A DNA stretch of 16,969 bases from Pedobacter sp. (GTDB lineage Bacteria > Bacteroidota > Bacteroidia > Sphingobacteriales > Sphingobacteriaceae), in NCBI GenBank assembly GCA_028287885.1, contig JAQBOT010000199.1:1-16969 (forward strand), given 5' to 3'. Shown here piece by piece: positions 7,993 through 13,781 of the stretch. The position numbers were made by a program, and so were the translations under genes. How positions within the stretch are numbered: position 1 is the stretch's first letter; each line of letters begins with the position of its first letter. The notes beneath the pieces are model-generated. The model was not told where the DNA came from. It ran no database searches and saw nothing but the letters and a program-made list of their open reading frames with translations.

Positions 7993-9179
7993 TAAAGGAA
8001 TATCGGGATAATTTTAACGCCGGCTTTACTGAAGAAAAATATCAAAAGTTTCTCCAGGAACTGGAGGATGGTTATCCCCCTATTGACTTTAGAGTAGCAG
8101 AAACTCCGATATTTATACCAAGGGAGCTGAGGGACATGCTGGTAACAGCCGGACAGGAGATTATAGATTTTATAAAACGTCCAGACTTCAAATCCTTAAC
8201 AGATGCGGCTATTCCATTTAGGTGGGAAGTGCCATTTGAAAACAACCACCCGCACTTTATTGCTCTTGATTTTGGGATTTGCAAAGATGAACAAGGACAG
8301 CTTAGTCCTAAACTGATCGAAATGCAGGGATTTCCATCCTTGTATTTTTTTCAGATGCATCTGGCAAATTGCTTTAAAAAAAATTACGATCTGCCTGATG
8401 ATCTAACACCCTTTTTCCCAGGCATGGATCAGGGCAGCTACATTGAATTACTAAGGAAAGTGATTGTTGGCGACCACGAGCCCAAGCACGTGGCCTTGAT
8501 GGACATTGATGCTCCAGACCAAAAAACTGCCATTGATTTTTACATTACTGCCAAGCATTTGGGGATCAAGATTGTAAACTTGAAGGATATATTTAAGGAT
8601 GGCAAAAAGATCTATTACTCGGAAAATGGGGTTCATGTGCAGATCAAAAGAATCTACAACCGGTTGATCTTTGACGAAGTTGCTGACGATACAGACTTGT
8701 TTAAGGAGTTTTTTGATCCAAGAGATCCATCACTTGAGCTGGAATGGGTAACACATCCAAACTGGTTTTACAGGGTTAGTAAGTACACCATGCCTTTGCT
8801 TAATAGTACCTACATACCAGAAACACTGTTCTTAGATCAGATTGAAACTTTACCTGAGAATCTGGAAGATTATGTATTGAAACCGTTGTTTTCATTTGCG
8901 GGCATCGGGGTTAAGATTGACATCACTATTGCTGATATCGAGAAGATTGTTGATCCGCAAAACTGGATCCTTCAGAAAAAGGTAAGCTATGAACCTGTGG
9001 TGGCCTCTCCTTCTGGCGGCGTGAAGGCTGAAATTCGTTTATTGTATGTTTGGGCTGATGATGAAGAGCCTAAATTGTGTATTAACCTGGCGCGCTTAAG
9101 CAGGGGAAAAATGATCGGTGTACGGTACAATAAAGATTTCGATTGGGTTGGCGGAACCGTTGGCTTGATGGAGCCTTAA
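7989..9179 (+). CDS. Divergent ATP-grasp-like protein, possibly of the glutathionylspermidine-synthase/circularly permuted type
   Basis: I do not recognise a named family for this 396-residue protein, but the sequence points to an ATP-grasp fold. The segment KLIEMQGFPSLY (108-119) resembles an acidic substrate/metal loop of glutathionylspermidine-synthase-like ligases. VLKPLFSFAGIGV (296-308) has the Lys and Gly-rich loop of a nucleotide-binding hairpin. WILQKKV (326-332) and AEIRLLYVW (347-355), followed by INLARLSRGKMIG (365-377), fit the adenine-binding and metal-binding strands. The metal-type residues near the N-terminal half and the nucleotide-type residues near the C-terminal half suggest circular permutation. 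The start codon overlaps the stop of the amidotransferase by 4 bases. It is the last gene of the cluster. The product is predicted to be a second amide ligase, with moderate certainty. Confidence 0.65.
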   Translation: MIKEYRDNFNAGFTEEKYQKFLQELEDGYPPIDFRVAETPIFIPRELRDMLVTAGQEIIDFIKRPDFKSLTDAAIPFRWEVPFENNHPHFIALDFGICKDEQGQLSPKLIEMQGFPSLYFFQMHLANCFKKNYDLPDDLTPFFPGMDQGSYIELLRKVIVGDHEPKHVALMDIDAPDQKTAIDFYITAKHLGIKIVNLKDIFKDGKKIYYSENGVHVQIKRIYNRLIFDEVADDTDLFKEFFDPRDPSLELEWVTHPNWFYRVSKYTMPLLNSTYIPETLFLDQIETLPENLEDYVLKPLFSFAGIGVKIDITIADIEKIVDPQNWILQKKVSYEPVVASPSGGVKAEIRLLYVWADDEEPKLCINLARLSRGKMIGVRYNKDFDWVGGTVGLMEP

Positions 9180-9229
9180 ATTTACTTTCATGAGACGCTT
9201 CGGGCGCCATGAATAATTATTTTTGTGTC

Positions 9230-9391
9230 ATGGACATTCAAACCATATTGGTTATTGCATTATTTGCCGGCGCTTTATTCTATATTGCACGCCTGCTATA
9301 CCGCTCCATCTTCTCATCTAAAAAGCCGGGGTGTGGATCTAACTGCAAATGCGGTATAGACTTTTCTAATATTGAAGTAGGAAAGAAATAG
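9230..9391 (+). CDS. Small Cys-rich single-pass membrane protein (FeoB-associated type)
   Basis: This 53-residue protein begins at the internal ATG at 9230 (MDIQTILV). The upstream ATG at 9209 lies in a hairpin-like stretch and adds seven residues unlike the family. One hydrophobic segment (about 5-24) is followed by a basic linker and the short cytoplasmic motif CGSNCKCG with Cys35, Cys39 and Cys41. This layout is that of proteins annotated as FeoB-associated Cys-rich membrane proteins, sometimes found beside ferrous-iron transporters. No feoA or feoB is in the window. The Cys cluster may bind iron or another metal. It lies 11 bases before the Crp/Fnr-type regulator gene and is probably co-transcribed with it. 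Confidence 0.75.
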   Translation: MDIQTILVIALFAGALFYIARLLYRSIFSSKKPGCGSNCKCGIDFSNIEVGKK

Positions 9392-9402
9392 ATTTTGCTT
9401 AT

Positions 9403-9990
9403 ATGCTTGAAAAGTTTAAGAGTTACCTTCAGAAACGTCTACCACTAACAGACGAGCAGTTTGAGCTGATATCGAAAGACCTCAAAGTAAAAACTTTTCA
9501 AAAAAACGATATTATCCTATCACAAGGCGAGCTTTGCTCCAGAACTTATTTTGTTCTAGACGGTTTGATGCGCAGCTATTCGATTGATAGCAAGGGAAAG
9601 GTGCACATCATCCAATTTGCACCGGAATACTGGTGGTTGTCTGAAAGGAACAGCCTTTTTAACGAACTTTCAGAGTTTAACATCGATGCAATTGAAACCA
9701 CCTCAGCTGTCATCATACCAAAAGATTACTTCCTGACGGTGTCAAAACATGTCGACGGATTTGAAACCTTAAACAGCACCATGCTAAATAACGCCATCCG
9801 CTTTATGCAGAAACGGATTAATATGCTCCTGAGTGCTACCGCGGAGGAGCGTTATTTGGATTTTATTAAGCTGTACCCAAACTTAACACTTCGTGTTCCG
9901 CAATGGATGATCGCCTCTTACCTCGGGATAACGCCCGAATCTTTGAGCCGGGTACGCAAAGATCTCGCAAGCAAACATTTTAGGCCCTAA
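9403..9990 (+). CDS. Crp/Fnr family transcriptional regulator
   Basis: This 195-residue protein has a cyclic-nucleotide-binding-like beta barrel (about 10-115) and a C-terminal winged helix-turn-helix (about 165-190, VPQWMIASYLGITPESLSRVRKDL spans the recognition region; given here as positions 165-188). The start KFKSYLQKRLPLTDEQF is typical of the many Bacteroidota Crp-like regulators. The usual cAMP-contacting Arg-Ser pair of the phosphate cassette is not evident, and there is no four-cysteine Fe-S set as in Fnr (only Cys45 stands in the barrel), so the effector is unknown. Neighbours are a Cys-rich membrane protein upstream and the YceI and pirin genes downstream, which suggests local control of a redox or stress set. 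That regulation is inferred from position only. Confidence 0.9.
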   Translation: MLEKFKSYLQKRLPLTDEQFELISKDLKVKTFQKNDIILSQGELCSRTYFVLDGLMRSYSIDSKGKVHIIQFAPEYWWLSERNSLFNELSEFNIDAIETTSAVIIPKDYFLTVSKHVDGFETLNSTMLNNAIRFMQKRINMLLSATAEERYLDFIKLYPNLTLRVPQWMIASYLGITPESLSRVRKDLASKHFRP

Positions 9991-10047
9991 TTCTTTTAAG
10001 CTCGCAAATTCTTATCCTACATCAATGCGTCCGTAACACTCAGGCCT

Positions 10048-10055
10048 TAACTTTG
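10048..10055 (+). promoter_or_regulatory. Predicted -7 promoter box of the yceI gene
   Basis: The sequence TAACTTTG is a perfect TAnnTTTG match. It lies 34 bases from the YceI start codon, giving a leader of about 28 bases. A TTTG -33 box is not clear. The position after the regulator stop codon argues that yceI has its own promoter. Confidence 0.5.
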
Positions 10056-10089
10056 TTATACAATTATTAACCAATAACAAAAAACAATT

Positions 10090-10620
10090 ATGGCAACTAC
10101 AAAATGGGTTCTTGATCCAACACACAGCGAATTACAGTTTAAAGTGAAACACTTAATGATCACTACCGTTACGGGCAGCTTCACCAAGTTTACCGCTGAA
10201 TTAGAGACTGAAGGTGATGATTTTGAAACTGGTAAAGCGTCATTTGCAGCTGAAGTGGCATCTATACATACCGGCAACACAGACCGAGACAACCACCTGG
10301 TTACAGGCGACTTCTTTGACGCAGCAGAATACCCGACAATAAGCTTTGAATCGACTTCCCTGGTGCAAACTGGAGATGACTATAAATTAAACGGCAATCT
10401 TACAATGAAGGGTGTGACAAAGTTTATCACTTTGAATGTAGAATTTGGCGGAACTGCAGTAGATCCATGGGGAAATACGAAGGCTGGTTTTACAATAAAT
10501 GGCAAAATAAAAAGAAGCGACTGGGGCTTAACTTACAATGCCGCACTGGAAACTGGTGGCGTTATGTTAAGTGATGAAGTACGTCTTGTTGGTGAACTTC
10601 AGTTTATAAAACAAGCTTAG
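10090..10620 (+). CDS. YceI family protein
   Basis: This 176-residue protein is a complete YceI-like lipocalin-type beta barrel. The start TKWVLDPTHSELQFKVKHL is the hallmark N-terminus, and GTAVDPWGN and AGFTINGKIKRSDWGL are typical later segments. Family members bind polyisoprenoid or other amphiphilic ligands and some are base-induced periplasmic proteins. This one has no signal peptide, so it is probably cytoplasmic, as is common for Bacteroidota copies. The ligand is unknown. It has a predicted promoter 34 bases upstream, and a pirin gene follows 61 bases downstream in the same direction, possibly on the same transcript. A1-A176 matches the usual family length, so it is neither truncated nor fused. 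Confidence 0.95.
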   Translation: MATTKWVLDPTHSELQFKVKHLMITTVTGSFTKFTAELETEGDDFETGKASFAAEVASIHTGNTDRDNHLVTGDFFDAAEYPTISFESTSLVQTGDDYKLNGNLTMKGVTKFITLNVEFGGTAVDPWGNTKAGFTINGKIKRSDWGLTYNAALETGGVMLSDEVRLVGELQFIKQA

Positions 10621-10681
10621 TATTCAGGAAGTTTTCTTCCAGCTAGTCCTTCAAGGCTGCTTCAAATAAAAAAGGTTCAAA

Positions 10682-11545
10682 ATGAAAGAAATTGATTTGG
10701 TCTTAGATCCGCCTGCACCGCACATGGTTGGTGACGGTTTCAGGGTGCATAATTTTTTCCCGAGTGGGCACAAGATTAAAATGAGTCCTTTCTTTATGTT
10801 GGATTACAATGCAAAGATTGAGTTTTCTGCCCGTACTCAGCCTCGGGGTGTAGGTGTACACCCCCATCGCGGCTTTGAAACGGTGACGATTGCTTATCAT
10901 GGTGCTGTTGCGCACCACGATAGTGCTGGTAACAGCGGAACGATCTATCCCGGCGACGTACAATGGATGACTGCCGCCAGTGGTATTCTTCACAAAGAAT
11001 ACCATGAAGAAAACTACAGCAAAGCAGGCGGTCCTTTTCAAATGGTACAGCTCTGGGTGAACCTACCGGCTATCCATAAGATGAGTAAACCGAAGTATCA
11101 GGGCATTAAACATGCCGACCTACCCTTTTACTTATTGCCAAATAACGATGGCAGAATTGAAGTTATAGCAGGAAATTATAAGGATGTTGCAGGCGCGGTA
11201 AGTACTTTTAGTCCGATGGACGTGTACAACGCCAGATTAAGCCAGGGCGGAAAAGCTTCGTTTGATCTTCCCGAAACTTACAATACAGGAATTCTGATTA
11301 TTGAAGGGGAAGTGCGGGTAAATGGGAGTACGGTAGTAAATGCCGACCAATTTGTCTATTTCAAACACAAAGGGACAGATTTCGAGATTGAAGCATTGAA
11401 AGATAGTATTGTACTGGTACTAAGCGGAAAACCCATTGATGAACCGATTGCGCAGTATGGTCCTTTCCTGATGAATAAGCCGGAAGAGATACAACAAGCG
11501 ATTAGCGACTACAACCAGGGCAAGTTTGGCTATTTGGAAGATTAG
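10682..11545 (+). CDS. Pirin family protein
   Basis: This 287-residue protein is a bicupin of the pirin family. The N-terminal cupin carries the metal-binding set His60 and His62 (HPHRGFETV) plus His104 and Glu106 (ILHKE), equivalent to the Fe ligands of human pirin (His56, His58, His101, Glu103). The C-terminal cupin ends with the family motif KPIDEPIAQYGPFLMN (positions 253-268). Bacterial pirins such as E. coli YhhW have quercetin 2,3-dioxygenase activity in vitro, while others act in regulation, so the physiological function is open. It is cytoplasmic. It lies 61 bases after the yceI gene and ends before a strong bidirectional terminator at 11632-11678. Confidence 0.95.
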   Translation: MKEIDLVLDPPAPHMVGDGFRVHNFFPSGHKIKMSPFFMLDYNAKIEFSARTQPRGVGVHPHRGFETVTIAYHGAVAHHDSAGNSGTIYPGDVQWMTAASGILHKEYHEENYSKAGGPFQMVQLWVNLPAIHKMSKPKYQGIKHADLPFYLLPNNDGRIEVIAGNYKDVAGAVSTFSPMDVYNARLSQGGKASFDLPETYNTGILIIEGEVRVNGSTVVNADQFVYFKHKGTDFEIEALKDSIVLVLSGKPIDEPIAQYGPFLMNKPEEIQQAISDYNQGKFGYLED

Positions 11546-11631
11546 AAGGGGGTTTCTGATATACAGTCACTTTTAAAGGTAAAATCTAATCGTTTACTGC
11601 GAAGTTAATAGGCGTATCAGCTGCCGTAATA

Positions 11632-11678
11632 AGCTAAAAAGAAAGCCAGTGATTTGATCACTGGCTTTCTTTTTAGCT
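11632..11678. terminator. Bidirectional terminator with a 22-base perfect stem
   Basis: The arms 11632-11653 and 11657-11678 are perfectly complementary over 22 bases around the loop TTG. The stem ends AAAAAGAAAG/CTTTCTTTTT supply T-tracts on both strands. It separates the convergent pirin gene and the small lipoprotein gene. The right arm runs into the lipoprotein stop codon (11677-11679, TAG on the minus strand). Confidence 0.85.
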
Positions 11679-11943
11679 ATTTTTTTGGTTTGTAATCTGC
11701 AGCACTGTTTCCAGAACGGTTTTTCTGGCTTGTATCCCGGCTAACATTTCCTGGCGTAGCAGCGGTATCAATTGATGAAGAATCAACACTTTCTGACGAT
11801 CCTCCTGTTCCACCGGAAGTTTGCGAAGTATCAATACTACTGGAATCGGTAACTTTCTCACTTCCTTTATCTCCCATAGTACAAGCAGACAGGGATAAAA
11901 ACAAGGTGGCAAGTGCAAAATGAGATTTAAGTAAGTTTTTCAT
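11677..11943 (-). CDS. Small predicted lipoprotein, Ser/Thr/Gly-rich, function unknown
   Basis: This 88-residue protein has a lipoprotein signal peptide: basic start MKNLLK, hydrophobic core, and lipobox LSAC at 18-21 with Cys21 as lipidation site. The mature part is a low-complexity, probably disordered chain of Ser, Thr, Gly and Asp with the motif DSSSIDT repeated at 33-39 and 54-60, and a basic end (DYKPKK). No enzymatic motif is visible. Similar short lipoproteins are common in Bacteroidota and are usually left as hypothetical. Its stop codon overlaps the terminator stem, so its mRNA would end right at the hairpin. It is 35 bases downstream of ispF and could be in the same transcript. Confidence 0.8.
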   Translation of the reverse strand: MKNLLKSHFALATLFLSLSACTMGDKGSEKVTDSSSIDTSQTSGGTGGSSESVDSSSIDTAATPGNVSRDTSQKNRSGNSAADYKPKK

Positions 11944-11978
11944 AACGCGGGTTTTCCATTATTAACCAGCCGTAGAAC

Positions 11979-12470
11979 TTAATTGTTTATACTAATTTTC
12001 TCTATTAAACACACGGCATAAGCAACGACGCCTTCTTCTCGACCAATAAATCCCATGGTTTCGTTTGTGGTTGCTTTGATTGAAATATCATCTACACTAA
12101 TGCCAATAGCTTCAGCAATGTTGATTTGCATCTGCGGGATATGCGGATTGATCTTGGGAGCTTCAAGACAAAGCATGGCATCGATGTTGCCCACTTCAAA
12201 TCCTTTGGCAGTTAACAGCTTAACAGTTTCCTTTAAGAGAATAATGCTGCTGATTCCTTTCCATTGCGGATCTGTATTCTTGAAATGGAAGCCAATGTCT
12301 CTCAGGTTGGCTGCTCCAAGCAAGGCATCGCATATTGCATGTAAAAGTACGTCTGCATCTGAATGTCCGAAAGCGCCCTTATGATGAGCTAAATCTACTC
12401 CTCCAACAATAAAAGGATGGTTGTCTCTTAACTGGTGCACATCAAAGCCGAAGCCTACTTTAATTTTCAT
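11979..12470 (-). CDS. ispF: 2-C-methyl-D-erythritol 2,4-cyclodiphosphate synthase
   Basis: This 163-residue protein is full-length IspF of the non-mevalonate (MEP) isoprenoid pathway. It converts the phosphorylated CDP-methylerythritol to the cyclic diphosphate with release of CMP. The zinc ligands Asp10 and His12 (GFDVHQL) and His44 (HSDADVLLHAICDALLG, 36-52) are present, as are the DIG (58-60) motif and the C-terminal NETMGFIGREEG segment (loop with the conserved Thr and Glu residues). The enzyme normally works as a cytoplasmic homotrimer. It lies downstream of porV on the same strand, with a 113-base gap. No promoter box is obvious in that gap, so it may be co-transcribed with porV or have a weak promoter of its own. 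Confidence 0.97.
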   Translation of the reverse strand: MKIKVGFGFDVHQLRDNHPFIVGGVDLAHHKGAFGHSDADVLLHAICDALLGAANLRDIGFHFKNTDPQWKGISSIILLKETVKLLTAKGFEVGNIDAMLCLEAPKINPHIPQMQINIAEAIGISVDDISIKATTNETMGFIGREEGVVAYAVCLIEKISINN

Positions 12471-12583
12471 ATGTATAATTGTTATGCATCCTCTTGGGCT
12501 GCAGGAATTTTAAACTGTATATTAGGATCAAGTATTTTACCAAAAGCTTAGCGGCAAGTCTTTAAAATTATCTTGGAACTTGC

Positions 12584-13645
12584 TTATTCCTGGTCAAAAG
12601 TAAACATTAATGTAAACCTTAGACTACCGGCCAGTGGAGATTTTTGAATGCTTGCGGCAAGATAGGATACATCAAGATTAAGCATGTTGAATTTGAATCC
12701 GGCTCCAAGCGTCGGGTAACGGCGGTCACCAACCTGCGGATTTTCATACAAATAGCCCGCTCTCACTGCGAATTGCTTGTCGTACAAGTATTCAAATCCG
12801 CCACCTAAAGTTATCTTCTTCAAAGCAGCCGGTTTATTGCTGTATGTTTTAGCTAAGCCTGCATTCATGTACTGTGGAGGATTCAGAAGCTGATTTAGAT
12901 CGACTGCAAAACTGAACTCGTTCACATCATCAAGTTGAAAACTTGCTGCGGTTCCCAATTTTATATTTGTAGGCAAGTAATAGGTGTTCGCATCATTTTT
13001 GAATTTGATGGCCCGGGCAATATTAGAAAGATTCAAGCCAGCTGAAATCGTTGCTTCGGAACCGAAAAGGAGTACAGGTTGGACGTAGTATGCAGAAACA
13101 TCTGCGGCGACCGCTTTGATGGCTGGAATACTTTCTGATCCTTCAAGCCTGGATGCATATCCGGTACTTACGATGTACCTAAAGGCAGTACCAATGGACA
13201 GATTATCACCAAGTTTCCGTGAATAAGCCGCATCAAGGGCAAGTTGCACAGGTTTGTAGCTACCCAGATCCTGCCGATCCTGGCCTGTATACTGGATGGA
13301 ACCAAGAGAAAAATAGCGCATAGAAGCAGCAAGACCGCTTTTTTCGTCCGGCTTGATAAAAGCACTGAGGTAGCTTAAATTCATATCTGGAGCCAGGCTT
13401 TTTAACCAGGGACTGTAGGATGCTGAAAAGCCAAACCTCTGAGGGATAAATACCAATTTGGAAGCATTGATGCTTATTGAATTGGCATCAGGTTGCATAG
13501 CAACACCCGCATCTCCCATTGCCGATGCCCTGGCATCCGGCATGAGGTTTAAAAATGGTACGACAGTTGTTGTGGTCTGCGCAACCGAGCTGAGACAAAC
13601 CCAGCCTAAAATTATGATCGTATATACAACTCTAGAAATCAGCAT
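12584..13645 (-). CDS. porV: Type IX secretion system outer-membrane protein PorV
   Basis: This 353-residue protein has a signal peptide (about 1-23, ending SSVAQ) and the PorV start motif PFLNLMPDARASAMGDAGVA, given here as positions 30-49. The rest shows alternating beta strands with RYFSLGSIQYTG and NLSNIARAIKF-type segments of the FadL-like PorV barrel. PorV shuttles cargo with C-terminal sorting signals from the translocon (SprA) to the attachment complex that holds the PorU sortase. The length is slightly short of the 380-400 residues of well-known members but both ends look complete. It is divergently transcribed from gldJ, and ispF lies downstream. In Flavobacterium johnsoniae porV is in one run with gldJ and porU, so this arrangement differs. 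Confidence 0.9.
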   Translation of the reverse strand: MLISRVVYTIIILGWVCLSSVAQTTTTVVPFLNLMPDARASAMGDAGVAMQPDANSISINASKLVFIPQRFGFSASYSPWLKSLAPDMNLSYLSAFIKPDEKSGLAASMRYFSLGSIQYTGQDRQDLGSYKPVQLALDAAYSRKLGDNLSIGTAFRYIVSTGYASRLEGSESIPAIKAVAADVSAYYVQPVLLFGSEATISAGLNLSNIARAIKFKNDANTYYLPTNIKLGTAASFQLDDVNEFSFAVDLNQLLNPPQYMNAGLAKTYSNKPAALKKITLGGGFEYLYDKQFAVRAGYLYENPQVGDRRYPTLGAGFKFNMLNLDVSYLAASIQKSPLAGSLRFTLMFTFDQE

Positions 13646-13692
13646 TTAAACAATTTACCACCGTTAGGTTTAATCTTAGAGAGAATTAACGA

Positions 13693-13727
13693 TTTGTAGA
13701 GCAAATAATTTACTAGATTAAATTTTG
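13693..13727 (+). promoter_or_regulatory. Candidate promoter of gldJ
   Basis: A TTTG box (13693-13696) and AAATTTTG (13720-13727, 7/8 to TAnnTTTG) are separated by 23 bases, a little longer than usual. The pair lies 54 bases before the gldJ start codon in the divergent porV-gldJ region (13646-13781). Confidence 0.3.
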
Positions 13728-13781
13728 TAGTGTTAAACGTTTTTTTGTAATTTTAAAAGTTAAGTTTTATTGAATTCGTCT

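Noticed and set aside
9187..9213. Imperfect inverted repeat TTCATG/CATGAA as a terminator after the ligase cluster
   Set aside because: The arms have mismatched bulges and only a mixed A/T stretch follows, not a clear U-tract. It may be a weak structure, so no terminator is called.
9218..9225. TATTTTTG as a promoter box for the Cys-rich gene
   Set aside because: It matches TAnnTTTG but ends 4 bases before the start codon, so the transcript would be leaderless or start inside the gene.
9209..9229. Upstream ATG of the Cys-rich membrane protein
   Set aside because: It would add MNNYFCV, which lacks family character, and it falls in the right arm of an imperfect hairpin (9187-9213). The ATG at 9230 opens the typical hydrophobic start.
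11673..11918. Alternative minus-strand frame overlapping the small lipoprotein
   Set aside because: It lacks a signal peptide or motif; the overlapping frame has a clear lipobox and start.
13770..13781. TTG start four codons upstream of gldJ
   Set aside because: An ATG at 13782 gives a normal lipoprotein signal peptide; the TTG reading adds MNSS with no support.
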